Positions 14,932-23,404 are shown, counted from the stretch's first letter. The stretch: 64,000 nt of DNA from Paenibacillus aquistagni (GCF_900177815.1 NZ_FXAZ01000001.1:992001-1056000); one strand, 5' to 3'. The notes: a model not told the origin generated them from the letters alone. Numbers and translations are program-made.

Positions 14932-15459
14932 ATGACTACATTTTATCTTATTCGTCACGGAGAACCGGATTGGAAAATTAATGAGGTGTATAAACTTAAA
15001 GGACATGGTAGAGATTTAGTGCCTTTAACACCACTGGGTATTCAGCAAGTCTATAAGACATCAACAGATGTAAGACTTAAAAATGCTCAGTTAATAATTT
15101 CATCACCATATACAAGAGCGCTACAAACGGCCGCTATTTTATCAAAGCAATTAACACTTGAAATTAAAGTTGAATTTGACTTAAGAGAATGGCAACCGGA
15201 TCTATCGTTTCAATATGATTCATTAGAACAATTGAAAGAATTAGGAACTGATTATGATCTAAACAACGGAGTTTATCCGGCGGGAGAGAGCCGCTTATGG
15301 GAATCCAAATCAATGATGAAGGAAAGAATAGGTGGAGTTATTGATAAATACATGGACTATGAATTTGTAATTATTTCAGGACATGGAATGGCCTTCAGAA
15401 CCCAATATGAAATAGAAGAAATACCACACGCCTTCATTATTGAATATAAGAGAGAGTGA
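14932..15459 (+). CDS. Histidine phosphatase (phosphoglycerate mutase-like)
   Basis: A 175-residue enzyme behind AAAGGTGGAG. The catalytic LIRHGEPD is at residues 6-13, with His-9 as phospho-acceptor. SSPYTRALQTA gives the second arginine, LREWQ a conserved Glu, and ISGHGMAF the second histidine. Family members remove phosphate from sugars, nucleotides or peptides; the substrate is not evident. It is a single-gene unit between copies 10 and 11. Confidence 0.88.
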   Translation: MTTFYLIRHGEPDWKINEVYKLKGHGRDLVPLTPLGIQQVYKTSTDVRLKNAQLIISSPYTRALQTAAILSKQLTLEIKVEFDLREWQPDLSFQYDSLEQLKELGTDYDLNNGVYPAGESRLWESKSMMKERIGGVIDKYMDYEFVIISGHGMAFRTQYEIEEIPHAFIIEYKRE

Positions 15460-15467
15460 GAAATAGC

Positions 15468-15665
15468 AGATAACACCGTTTTCGAATGTCGTGACATTCG
15501 TCGCCTGGTCCGCCCCGAAGCCGAAGAAGCAGATTCATCACGAGGCTGATTTAGTGGCAAGATGAACCTGACGGACACATTTGCAAGGTCAAGTGGCTAG
15601 CACCACACGGTAAGCATTCACGGTAGATTCAGCTTTTCGATATTTGGAACACAAGAACGTTATTC
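15468..15665 (+). repeat. attC-like palindromic repeat, copy 11 (198 bp)
   Basis: The left box AGATAAC (15468-15474) is followed by ACCGTTTTCGAATGTCG. GGTCCGCC pairs loosely with the GACGGACACATT segment. The end is GGAACACAAGAAC with GTTATTC (15659-15665). It starts nine bases after the phosphatase stop. Confidence 0.55.
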
Positions 15666-15705
15666 AAATGAATCCAAGTGATATAAAAAAACAGAGGGTG
15701 ATCCA

Positions 15706-16195
15706 GTGAAGGTTCAAGCCGTTTTTTTGATTTATTTGAAACCTTAATAACGGAATATTCACACGGAGAGAAATTATCAAACAGGAATTATGACTATTTA
15801 AATTTGCTAGGCATAACGAATGAAGAGTATAAGAGGGTGTGGAATAATCGCAAAGAGAAGTGAATGAGAGGAGAATTTGCGAACTACAGAGAGGTCATTT
15901 CAGATATATTAGCTTGTAGAGGGCTAGTAACTAACAATGATATCATAGACTATTTATATACTGAAAGAGTGAAGGGAAAACAGATATTGGGGAGAATCAA
16001 GGCTTGCCAGTTATTTTAATGGTATTGTATTTTCCTTTGAAGTAGAGTGTTGTAAACCCAATATTGAAGTATATAGTCTCGCATCACGTCGAATGAAAGT
16101 TAGACTAGAAGACTGTATTTTTGTTGGAGTGATTTCAAGAAATTAAGCAGTCCCATCGAATTGATTAAGGAAATTGAAAACATAATGGAAGGATC
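15706..16195 (+). pseudogene. HAD-superfamily hydrolase, multiply broken
   Basis: A GTG at 15706 is followed by VKVQAVF. The HAD motif I (FFDLFETL) is then reached only by a frame change in a run of seven T residues where eight are needed. An in-frame TGA follows N-N-R-K-E-K and another stop follows ACQLF. Further on, FSFEVECCKPNIEVYSLAS and LEDCIFVG are the C-terminal HAD motifs, with the usual D after FVG replaced by V. At least three lesions are visible. It is a decayed cassette gene between copies 11 and 12. Confidence 0.7.
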
Positions 16196-16214
16196 ACAAG
16201 ATGCGGATTCCATC

Positions 16215-16328
16215 AGATAATACCGTATCTACGCTGTGAGCTGTTCGCCCCTTGGTATTCGTGATGATAATTCAGATATGACAAGTCAAGTAGACATTCC
16301 TGCATGCAGTAACAATAAGTACTTAATA
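16215..16328 (+). repeat. attC-like repeat, degenerate copy 12
   Basis: CATCAGATAATACCGTATCT, ACGCTGTGAGCTGTTCGCCC and CTTGGT form a clear left half. The right side is eroded to ATAAGTACTTAATACC near 16316-16330. Confidence 0.5.
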
Positions 16329-16371
16329 CCCCAAAACCAGTATTCTAAACTCATTACATGGAGGTCTTACA

Positions 16372-16842
16372 ATGGACTATTTAAGCGAAGTTAGAATTGA
16401 AAACTTAAATACTATGACAGTAGCAAGTGCTAGTAGAATAAGTACGAACCCTGAAGATGAATTGATCGCTTATATGACTAAGTGGGCGGAAGAATCCGGG
16501 ATTAAAAATTCAAGGAGATTTGGTTCTGATTTTCCTGTAACAGAAGATGAGCAGAATAGAGGATTACGGGGATATGAGTACTGGGTTTCTGTTGACGAGA
16601 ACGTTTTGCTGCCGAACGGCATGACGTTGAAGAAAGTGGAAGGATGCAAATATGCAATATTACGAATAACTGACCCGATGAATGATCCATTTGAACGAAT
16701 ACCAATGGGTTGGAAGAAACTTGCTGATTGGGTAAACAGTAAGGGCTTCAAAACATCGTCTGATAATGAAAGACATTGGTTTGAAGAGGTGTTGGAAATT
16801 GATAGGGTTGTATATATGGACCTCTATTTTCCAATTGAATGA
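16372..16842 (+). CDS. GyrI-like/AraC effector-binding domain protein
   Basis: A 156-residue protein with ATGGAGGTC before ATG 16372. It is a single GyrI-like (SHV2-fold) small-molecule-binding domain. Signs are YEYWVSVDENV at about residues 68-78, KVEGCKYAILRI in the centre and the terminal VVYMDLYFPIE strand. Stand-alone forms bind drugs or other ligands, or act as hydrolase-like scavengers. The same domain is fused to a MerR regulator at 46458. It is one cassette unit between copies 12 and 13. Confidence 0.75.
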   Translation: MDYLSEVRIENLNTMTVASASRISTNPEDELIAYMTKWAEESGIKNSRRFGSDFPVTEDEQNRGLRGYEYWVSVDENVLLPNGMTLKKVEGCKYAILRITDPMNDPFERIPMGWKKLADWVNSKGFKTSSDNERHWFEEVLEIDRVVYMDLYFPIE

Positions 16843-16890
16843 CTAAACATTTATACAAGACTCAGGCTTTTGAACCCAAGAACGTTAGAT
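16842..16890 (+). repeat. attC-like end, collapsed copy 13
   Basis: ACTAAAC at 16842 and TTTTGAACCCAAGAAC with GTTAGAT (16884-16890) then GAAAT are the two ends. The middle is almost gone. The right box is a perfect GTTRRRY. Confidence 0.5.
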
Positions 16891-16934
16891 GAAATACCTG
16901 TATATCAAAATAATAAGTAGAGGATTGAATACAG

Positions 16935-17591
16935 ATGTCTTTTTCATTTGAAACATTCAAAAAACGTATAGAATTAACTGGTGATCGAATAGAAGAGATC
17001 GGGGGAAAAGTTCAAGAAATAATCATTGAAGATCCTGCCACGGAGGAACAAATTTTATCGATAGAGCGCGAGTTAGGTGTACTTTTGCCTGAGAGTTTTA
17101 AAAATGTCTTGTTAAATTTCTCTGCTGCATTTAGATTCCGATGGTACTTTCCTGATGACTTTAAACTTCCTAAACAGTACCGAGAAATTTTTAGTGGAAG
17201 ACCTAATTGGAATCTTAACGATCTTGTAGAGATAGATAAAGGAAGACGAGAATGGATTGAACATGTATTTCCTAATCCAGAAGACGATTACGATAAAGTA
17301 TGGCATAACAAATTAGCATTTCTAGAAGTGGAGAATGGTGACTACTTCGCATTTGATCTGAGTGAAGATGGAAGACATCCGATCGTATATTTAAGTCATG
17401 ATGATGGTGCGGGGCATGGATATGTAATCGCTAATAACTTCATAGAACTCATAGATAATTGGTCAAGAATATGTTTTGTTGGTTCTGAAGATTGGCAATG
17501 GATGCCGTTTGTTCAATCAAGTGAAAGTGGAATATTACCTTGTAGTGATTCGGCAATTGAATTCAGAAAATTATTAAAAATTGATATTTAA
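16935..17591 (+). CDS. SMI1/KNR4 (SUKH) family immunity protein
   Basis: A 218-residue protein. Residues 30-65 (IIEDPATEEQILSIERELGV, then LLPESFKNVLLNFSAAF) carry the SUKH-1 signature: acidic lead, E-x-x-L-G-x-x-L-P and a following helix. The central LAFLEVENGDYFAFDL and HDDGAGHGYVIANNF strands also fit. SUKH proteins neutralise secreted polymorphic toxins, usually nucleases or deaminases, from competitors. No toxin gene is adjacent, so this would be an orphan immunity gene, a common cassette cargo. Confidence 0.8.
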   Translation: MSFSFETFKKRIELTGDRIEEIGGKVQEIIIEDPATEEQILSIERELGVLLPESFKNVLLNFSAAFRFRWYFPDDFKLPKQYREIFSGRPNWNLNDLVEIDKGRREWIEHVFPNPEDDYDKVWHNKLAFLEVENGDYFAFDLSEDGRHPIVYLSHDDGAGHGYVIANNFIELIDNWSRICFVGSEDWQWMPFVQSSESGILPCSDSAIEFRKLLKIDI

Positions 17592-17617
17592 TAAATGTCG
17601 AAGAAGCTATGTACTTC

Positions 17618-17635
17618 ATCTAACACTGCTTTAAA
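17618..17635 (+). repeat. attC-like left box, copy 14
   Basis: ATCTAAC (17618-17624) followed by ACTGCTT is a perfect left box 26 bases after the SUKH gene. The remainder of the site is missing and the next gene begins at 17665. Confidence 0.4.
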
Positions 17636-17664
17636 AAAGTGTAATTGGGGGGAGGTCATTAATT

Positions 17665-18246
17665 ATGAAGAGATTCTACTTTGGCTTACTTGTTATGGTT
17701 ATTGTGTTTCTATCGGCTTGTCAATCATCAGAACAATTAGAGCCGATAAAAGAAGAAACAATTGATTTTGATAAAAAAACTGCACTAGAAATGGTTGAGA
17801 AGAAAGAAAAAATGATCATTGATATAGCATTGAGAGAGAAGGCAACAAGACTGGAGTATAAGGAAATAGAGAAATCTTTTACCAAAGAGTTTGGAGGTCA
17901 TGCTAAGACTATTCTATCTATATTATTTACCAATAATATGGATTCCGATCCCGAGTCAGATATGGATGTAGCACAGCACATGTTATACCCAACTGTCTTT
18001 CATAAAGGAATAACGATAACAGATGCGGTCATTTACAAGAGTTACTTCGAGAATGAGTTTTTTAATCAAACTAGGTTATCCATTAAGGAAGAATATATTG
18101 GTGATGATGAGAAATTAAAGGATTGGAATAGAGAATACTTTTTTACTCCAAACAAAAATGGGGAGTGGGAATTAAATGGATTTTCTGGAGTGATGAATTT
18201 CTTAGGAGAAGATTATAATATGAATTATTTAGAGTTGCAAAGATAA
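17665..18246 (+). CDS. Lipoprotein of unknown function
   Basis: A 193-residue protein with GGGGGGAGGTC upstream. A signal peptide (MKRFYFGLLVMVIVFLSAC) ends in the lipobox L-S-A-C with Cys-19. The mature part is charged and helical (EMVEKKEKMIIDIALREKAT). No domain is recognised. It is predicted to be tethered to the outer face of the membrane. Confidence 0.75.
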   Translation: MKRFYFGLLVMVIVFLSACQSSEQLEPIKEETIDFDKKTALEMVEKKEKMIIDIALREKATRLEYKEIEKSFTKEFGGHAKTILSILFTNNMDSDPESDMDVAQHMLYPTVFHKGITITDAVIYKSYFENEFFNQTRLSIKEEYIGDDEKLKDWNREYFFTPNKNGEWELNGFSGVMNFLGEDYNMNYLELQR

Positions 18247-18392
18247 ATAGCTAATCATTGAAAATCATCTCAAGTCGATATGGATCGAGATGTGACTTCG
18301 AAGATGATAGATTGTTAAATCCAAGATTTTGTTCCATGCGTGATGAAACAAAAAAAGATTCATGTTTATTTTCTATCACCTTAGTAAAGGTA

Positions 18393-18420
18393 TCGGTGCA
18401 TTCGCCCCTCGGCCACTAGA
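18393..18420 (+). repeat. attC-like interior fragment
   Basis: ATCGGTGCATTCGCCCCTCG and GCCAC match the ACGCATCGGGC...TTCGCCCTCGGTC interior of copies 1 and 2. Both boxes are missing. It lies between the lipoprotein and the phosphatase. Confidence 0.35.
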
Positions 18421-18469
18421 AGTAAAGCATATGTAACTCTGGTACAGGGAAGGGATGGGGAGACATTCA

Positions 18470-19255
18470 ATGGAGTATCGATGGATAGGTAGTGAACAAC
18501 CTCATCTTGATGAATTATCCATTAAAGCAATTGGAGAAGTGCAAATAGGTGTTTTTGGTGGCAGTACAATCAGAGGTGCACGGCAAAATGAGGATGCCTT
18601 ATTCGTAATACAAGATGAAAGTAGATCATGGATGTTTACTGCATTGTTAGATGCACACAATAGTTCACAAAGTGCTGAACTTGTTATTCAGTTACTCCAT
18701 GACAATAAGAATGACTTGATTTCTATATGTAACTCCAATAATGCCTTTTTAGAGTTAGAACCCTATTTCCTTCACTTATTTACGAACACTGGTTTTAAAG
18801 ACAAGTGTAGAAAGCTTATTGGTGAGACATCATGTTTGCTTTGCTTTCAACAAGGAGAATTTTTATGGTGGTTTTCTGTTGGCGATTGTATGGCTTTTTT
18901 ATTTCATCCAGAGTTAGCGACATTTAATCAGTATGGATTAAATCAGAGGCAATTCTATGAGTGGATCGGGCAAGTCAATACTTTTGAACTATCTGTTCCC
19001 TGTTACACTGTTGGTAGAAGGCAGCTAAGACAAGGAACCAACTATATAGTGCTTCTTACAGATGGAGTTTTAGATACGAATGATGGCCTCTATACCGATT
19101 ATCGCAATTTGTATAACGCCATCGTTCAAGAAGATTTGGAAACGGGAATAAGAACAATTCTAGATCATCTGTCAAGACAAGGTGCGAGGGATAGTGCAAC
19201 TATAGTTTGCTGGAAGTACTCTAATAAAGAAACAGCTTTAACCCCATCTGATTAG
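18470..19255 (+). CDS. PP2C-type serine/threonine phosphatase
   Basis: A 261-residue enzyme. ATG 18470 is favoured over ATG 18455 because GGGGAGA then lies six bases upstream. PP2C motifs appear in order: GARQNEDALFV (metal-binding Asp after G-x-R-x-x-N-E-D), TALLDAHNS (the usual D-G-x-G-G is here D-A-H-N-S, slightly divergent), SVGDCMAFL, LLTDGVLD and ARDSATIV. It would dephosphorylate Ser/Thr in a Mn/Mg-dependent way. Stand-alone phage- or cassette-borne PP2C genes are known, but the target here is open. Confidence 0.75.
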   Translation: MEYRWIGSEQPHLDELSIKAIGEVQIGVFGGSTIRGARQNEDALFVIQDESRSWMFTALLDAHNSSQSAELVIQLLHDNKNDLISICNSNNAFLELEPYFLHLFTNTGFKDKCRKLIGETSCLLCFQQGEFLWWFSVGDCMAFLFHPELATFNQYGLNQRQFYEWIGQVNTFELSVPCYTVGRRQLRQGTNYIVLLTDGVLDTNDGLYTDYRNLYNAIVQEDLETGIRTILDHLSRQGARDSATIVCWKYSNKETALTPSD

Positions 19256-19275
19256 TCTAAGAAGATTGCAAGATT

Positions 19276-19345
19276 ACCTAACATCACAACTATGCTGCAA
19301 GCTATATGCTATGCTTTTGGTCCGAAAAGAGTAGAAAGTGGAGGA
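19276..19345 (+). repeat. attC-like left half, copy 16
   Basis: ACCTAAC (19276-19282, a perfect RYYYAAC box) is followed by ATCACAACTATGCTGC and CTTTTGGTCCGAAAAGAG, then GTAGAAAGTGGA. The right half is missing, and the XRE gene starts where it should be. Confidence 0.5.
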
Positions 19346-19352
19346 GACTGAA

Positions 19353-19559
19353 TTGACATTTGGACAGAAGATCGAACAATTACGCAAACAGAGGGACATG
19401 ACGCTGCGCAAGCTGTCGGAAAAAAGCGGAATCAGCTACTCACTTATCCAGTTCATGGTCAGTGATGTGAGGGTACCAACAAAGGAAGCGATACTTTCTT
19501 TGGCCAGAGTGCTGCAGTATGAGGATGCGGAGGAATTGCTTAGGTTAGCTGGCTATTGA
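19353..19559 (+). CDS. XRE-family helix-turn-helix regulator
   Basis: A 68-residue DNA-binding protein. TTG 19353 is chosen because GGAGGAG lies seven bases upstream; a GTG at 19338 would overlap that site. The entire protein is one Cro/CI-type domain (FGQKIEQLRKQRDMTLRKLS, then EKSGISYSLIQ), followed by VPTKEAILSLARVL. It is a likely repressor of an unknown neighbour or of itself. GC is higher than in adjacent cassette genes, and a strong terminator follows. Confidence 0.8.
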   Translation: MTFGQKIEQLRKQRDMTLRKLSEKSGISYSLIQFMVSDVRVPTKEAILSLARVLQYEDAEELLRLAGY

Positions 19560-19589
19560 TGGTCATCAAGATCATATTCATTAGATAAT

Positions 19590-19634
19590 AACCGAGGAAT
19601 GGCTGGAAAACATCCAGATTCCCCGGTTTTTTTT
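19590..19634 (+). terminator. Strong terminator after the XRE gene
   Basis: ACCGAGGAAT and ATTCCCCGGT flank a GGCTGG/CATCCAG stem and are followed by eight T residues. It is one of the few clear terminators within the cassette region. Confidence 0.85.
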
Positions 19635-19740
19635 CGTCGTGAAAGAACTTCTCACAGCTGCTTCATGTTTCTTACTTAAGGATTGAAAGTGTCGCAGTAA
19701 TCGCATTGTCAAAGAAAGATCGCTGCAGACGAGATTTTAC

Positions 19741-19962
19741 CATGACAGAAAGTCTAATTAATACTTATGGAATTTTGGATATGGTAGTTGCACTATTGAA
19801 TTGAAGTTGCTGATGTTGATAAAGAATTTACACACATTTAATAAAAATGTAAACGTTATTAAGTTACCTGAAACCTACCCGTGGGGAAGACGTTCATTTT
19901 GGTTTAGTGACCCAGATGGGAACATTTTAAATTTCTATTCAAACCTATATAAAGAATCATGA
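19741..19962 (+). pseudogene. VOC/glyoxalase-family protein, broken remnant
   Basis: The piece GYGSCTIELEVADVDKEF is split across two frames near 19805. It continues as KNVNVIKLPETYPWGRRSFW then FSDPDGNILNFYS to a TGA at 19960-19962, the usual C-terminal half of a vicinal-oxygen-chelate (bleomycin-resistance/glyoxalase) protein. The N-terminal half and start are absent. It is a frameshifted, 5'-truncated gene. Confidence 0.65.
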
Positions 19963-19987
19963 TGGTAATTTCGAAGATGTACTAGGA

Positions 19988-20078
19988 ACATAACAACTAT
20001 TTCTACACGGGAGGGCAAGTCCCTTGGTCTGAATGAGGACTTTCGAAGAGGTGGATTAAGCAGCCAACAATGTTATAT
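19988..20078 (+). repeat. attC-like repeat, copy 17 (91 bp)
   Basis: ACATAAC (19988-19994) is followed by AACTATTTCTACACGGGAGG and CCCTTGGTCTG. GAAGAGGTGGATTAAGCAGCC leads to GTTATAT (20072-20078). It follows the VOC remnant by 25 bases. The 180 bases after it, to 20257, hold nothing I can name. Confidence 0.55.
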
Positions 20079-20257
20079 GAACGAGATGTAATATATAGTA
20101 AAATGGTACTCATCTACTAAAATAAATTCAAAATACGTGCGGAAGCTAAGAAGCGCATATTCTAATATATCGAAGTTTTTAACAATGAAAGCATTCAAAA
20201 AGCTATGATTCAACTTGTTTAGGTATACATCAAAATGGCAGGGAAAGGGTATAGATC

Positions 20258-21112
20258 ATGAGGGATTTCGATAAGTTATGGGACTTTAATCACCCGGATG
20301 AAACAGAACGGAAATTCAGAAACTTGCTAGTGGAGGTTCAACATCCTGCAGAGCTCGACTACAAAGCAGAGCTACTGACCCAAATCGCAAGAACACTAGG
20401 CTTGCAAAAGAAATTTGCTAAGGCTCATGAAGTATTGAATCAGGTCGAATCTGATCTAACAAATACTGTGCCAAGAACACAAATACGATATTTATTAGAG
20501 CGCGGTCGAGTGTTTAATTCTTCGGCGAGGCAAGAAGAGGCTCTACCTTTATTCGTAGAGGCTTGGAAACTTGGGTGCAGGTATGGAGAAGATGAATTGG
20601 CCGTTGATGCAGCACATATGTTAGGCATTGCAGAATCCACGCCAGAGCGACGAATGGAATGGAATATGCTGGCGCTTGAATATGCTGAGCGACATCCGAA
20701 TGCTAGTCGCTGGCTCGGCTCACTCTATAACAATATTGGCTGGGCACAGGTGGAGGCGGGTAATCTAGCAGAAGCACTTGATTTGTTTGAACGTGCTCTA
20801 CAGTTCAGACAGGGACAAGGAAATGCCAATCTGATCTTTATCGCTAAATGGAGTGTAGCGAAGGTGCTGCGTCTTATGGATCAGACATCGAAGGCATTAG
20901 AGCTGCAGTTGGAATTGTTGAAAGAAATCGAGCGAGGTGCTGAGTCCGATGGATATGTGTATGAGGAGATAGCTGAATGCCTGTATACCTTGGATAGAAG
21001 AATGGAGGCAAGTTCCTACTTCAGTAAGGCCTATGAGTTACTCTCTCATGATCATTGGTTGACAAATAATGAGCCTGATCGTATAGCTAGATTGAAAGAT
21101 CTATCTACGTAG
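20258..21112 (+). CDS. Tetratricopeptide-repeat protein
   Basis: A 284-residue all-helical protein with AGGGAAAGGG upstream of ATG 20258. Helical pairs repeat through its length; the clearest TPR is SLYNNIGWAQVEAGNLAEAL, followed by DLFERALQFR near residues 155-185. An earlier pair is KFAKAHEVLNQVESDL and a later one YEEIAECLYTLDRRMEASSY. It lacks an N-terminal HTH, so it is probably a scaffold or a peptide-sensing partner. Its GC is higher than that of its neighbours, suggesting a different source. Confidence 0.75.
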   Translation: MRDFDKLWDFNHPDETERKFRNLLVEVQHPAELDYKAELLTQIARTLGLQKKFAKAHEVLNQVESDLTNTVPRTQIRYLLERGRVFNSSARQEEALPLFVEAWKLGCRYGEDELAVDAAHMLGIAESTPERRMEWNMLALEYAERHPNASRWLGSLYNNIGWAQVEAGNLAEALDLFERALQFRQGQGNANLIFIAKWSVAKVLRLMDQTSKALELQLELLKEIERGAESDGYVYEEIAECLYTLDRRMEASSYFSKAYELLSHDHWLTNNEPDRIARLKDLST

Positions 21113-21274
21113 CTGAATGGATGAAAAGTAGTCTGTTACTAGAAACGACTGATGCAGTTAGAAGATGCACTCTAATCGCTGCGGGGGAAAGTCCCATGTT
21201 TTTCCTATATAATAGAATGTATTAACTTAACAAGGGTGAGTCTAATGCTATTCGATTTAAAAGGTGAAGAAACG

Positions 21275-21769
21275 ATGTCACTTATTGTGGGAATGTTATA
21301 TTCTGCTGTAAGGGAAAACAGCCAACGTCTACATTTCATAACAAACGGCATGTCACAAGATGAAGTCGATTATAAGGGGCCAAATAACCGTTTTAATAGT
21401 ACAGCTCAACTAATCAAACACATCTCGTATGTTGATTTGAATTGGGTGTACAGATTAAAGGGACAAATTCTGCCCCAAACTCTAAAAGAAAAATTCGGTC
21501 CAATGATAGATGAACAAGATAGGCTTCCGATGGCCAAAGGTATTTCTTTGGAAATGCTTATATCAAATTATGAAATAGTGTTAGGTATGTTAAAGGATTC
21601 GTGTGCTCAATTGACAGATGAAGATCTAGATAGAATCGTTACATTCGGACATGATAATGAAAAACAGGCAACAATACGATGGGGGCTATGGCATATGGCA
21701 GACCATAGTCGTTATCATCAAGCTCATATTAATCTACTCAGAAAGTGGTATAAAGAGGAGAGATTTTGA
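21275..21769 (+). CDS. DinB-family protein
   Basis: A 164-residue four-helix-bundle protein. ATG 21275 has AAGGTGAAG upstream and gives the normal DinB N-terminus; an upstream GTG 21236 is in frame. The likely metal-binding histidines are in QLIKHISYVDLNWV and the C-terminal HMADHSRYHQAHI. DinB/YfiT-type proteins are metal-dependent and include bacillithiol- or mycothiol-dependent transferases. A second DinB gene is at 52781. Confidence 0.82.
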   Translation: MSLIVGMLYSAVRENSQRLHFITNGMSQDEVDYKGPNNRFNSTAQLIKHISYVDLNWVYRLKGQILPQTLKEKFGPMIDEQDRLPMAKGISLEMLISNYEIVLGMLKDSCAQLTDEDLDRIVTFGHDNEKQATIRWGLWHMADHSRYHQAHINLLRKWYKEERF

Positions 21770-21847
21770 TCTAGGAGGCTGTATCCGTCGGGCCCAGAGC
21801 AATTTACCTTAAGTCAGTGAGATGACGTAAATGCAGAGACGTTAGAT
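21769..21847 (+). repeat. attC-like repeat, shortened copy 18
   Basis: ATCTAGG (decayed left box) is followed by CTGTATCCGTCGGGCCC, TTACCTTAAGTCAGTGAGA and a TGCAGAGAC lead into GTTAGAT (21841-21847, perfect GTTRRRY). It begins at the DinB stop codon. Confidence 0.5.
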
Positions 21848-21889
21848 GCAATGGCTGAAAGACCAATAAAAAAGAGCGGAGAAACGATA

Positions 21890-22534
21890 ATGGATTTGAA
21901 GAAGTACTTACAAAAACACTTTCATCAATTAAATTTAAGACCACCTCTTTTTTATGGTTGGAATGCTTCACTAAGATTTGAGCTTGGGGATCCTACAATC
22001 TATAGATTAAATCAAGAACAATATATGCAACGTGTTTATCATCGATCACTTGAATTGTTTAAGGCTCTTCATGATAGGGAAGATGAAGTCATATTAATTA
22101 CACATGCTTATTTTGCAGATAAACCTAAAAACAATGTTAAAAAACTAAATTTATATAGAAAATATATCAAGAAGAAAGAGTCGATCAAAGATTTAAGACT
22201 TGAGGTAATTGCTGATATTAATTGCGATCTAGATGAAATTCCTGACCCAAGGAACAACATATATAGGTACTGGACTAAATGTACAGTCGAAGACTTAAGA
22301 TATAGCCAGTTGATCAGAGCTATTTGTAATCATGATGTTGGCATTAAGCCAATGATCTATCACAGAGTGTACTTTATCAATATAAACAAGAATACAATAT
22401 TTCATATATATGATGATAGAGGTTGTGATGTCATCGCATCTTCAAAAGAAGAATTAATGTGGATTTATAAAGAGTTTAATGATTGGATACTGGATTATGA
22501 TAGAGAAAGAATAAACAAAGTATTCCTAGGGTAA
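21890..22534 (+). CDS. DUF3885-domain protein
   Basis: A 214-residue protein. ATG 21890 is preferred over ATG 21851 because GCGGAGAAA precedes it. The opening KKYLQKHFHQLNLRPPLFYG and ASLRFELGDP, then YHRSLELFKALH, and near the end VYFININKNTIFHIYDDRG are typical of DUF3885 proteins of Bacillales. The function is unknown. The protein is soluble and carries no signal. It fills the unit between copies 18 and 19. Confidence 0.7.
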   Translation: MDLKKYLQKHFHQLNLRPPLFYGWNASLRFELGDPTIYRLNQEQYMQRVYHRSLELFKALHDREDEVILITHAYFADKPKNNVKKLNLYRKYIKKKESIKDLRLEVIADINCDLDEIPDPRNNIYRYWTKCTVEDLRYSQLIRAICNHDVGIKPMIYHRVYFININKNTIFHIYDDRGCDVIASSKEELMWIYKEFNDWILDYDRERINKVFLG

Positions 22535-22579
22535 TAAAAGAGATTTTTGATAAGGTGGTATATAATTTCACATTTACGT

Positions 22580-22670
22580 ATTTTCAACAATCCTGCAAGG
22601 CTACGTCTTTGACCATACGCTGACGCTCATATAAGCCTCTCATCAATCGTGAATACATAGAACGTTATAT
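22580..22670 (+). repeat. attC-like repeat, copy 19
   Basis: CAACAATCCTGCAAGGCTAC, GTCTTTGACC, GCTGACGCTCATATAAGCC, then CGTGAATACATAGAAC and GTTATAT (22664-22670). It aligns along its length with 11200-11288 (copy 5), so two distant sites share one sequence type. Confidence 0.65.
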
Positions 22671-22713
22671 GCCATCAGGCTGCAGATGAAGGATCTTAAA
22701 AAAGGAGAATTAA

Positions 22714-22872
22714 ATGATAAAAATACTAGAAGAACCAATAGGAGTTACATATCAACAATTAGTATCTTTGGCATTTAATATTTGTGATGAACTTATATTA
22801 GTCAAAAGAGATTAGAAAACAAGAAGAATGGCCAGAAACACAATTGTTTGGGAACTACGCAAACGTTTACTA
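22714..22872 (+). pseudogene. Truncated small cassette gene
   Basis: A full AAAAAAGGAGAA ribosome-binding site precedes ATG 22714. The frame encodes 33 residues (ILEEPIGVTYQQLVSLAFNI in the middle) and stops at TAG 22813. The following bases, in the same frame, read RKQEEWPETQLFGNYANVYY, which looks like coding sequence of the same gene with the middle deleted. I do not recognise the family. A short functional peptide cannot be excluded. Confidence 0.45.
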
Positions 22873-22915
22873 TTTTGATTGCGGCATAATGATATATTAG
22901 CGGCTTAGGGGGGTT

Positions 22916-23404
22916 ATGAAAACAAAGATATTTCTCCTTATAAATTTAGCATTAATATTTTCAAGATTCATGTTTGGAAATTTAATGACGACTACGCCAG
23001 GACGTAGTTCAGGCAATGGCAATCCAACTATTTTATTAGTACCCCCATTACTTATTTGTTTTATCATTTTGGTCATACAATGGATATCCTTATTCAAAGG
23101 GAAAAGATACAATATTCGAACCATAACAAGCATATTGCTATTCATTTTGGTTCATTTTATTTGTGGAGTATATTATCAAATGTTAAGTTTCAGCAAGTAT
23201 CGAGCCTACCTCGCAGAAGTATATGCAAATCAATTTGGCAGCGTAGATTGGCAGTATATAAATAGTATAACTACATGCTTTTCCATACATATGAACAATC
23301 AGTTTTTTAATTGGAATACCTATCTTTTGTTTGTGAGCTTATCTATATTGATATGGCTGCTGAGTTATATGATTAAGGAATCAGTAAGGTCAACGCAATC
23401 ATAA
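22916..23404 (+). CDS. Four-segment membrane protein, unknown
   Basis: A 162-residue membrane protein starting at ATG 22916, with AGGGGGG just upstream. Hydrophobic segments lie at about residues 4-22, 39-58, 69-90 and 133-151, with a polar loop (SKYRAYLAEVYANQFG) between the third and fourth. No family is recognised. The next gene, also a membrane protein, is 71 bases downstream with no repeat between them, so they may form one two-gene unit. Confidence 0.65.
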   Translation: MKTKIFLLINLALIFSRFMFGNLMTTTPGRSSGNGNPTILLVPPLLICFIILVIQWISLFKGKRYNIRTITSILLFILVHFICGVYYQMLSFSKYRAYLAEVYANQFGSVDWQYINSITTCFSIHMNNQFFNWNTYLLFVSLSILIWLLSYMIKESVRSTQS

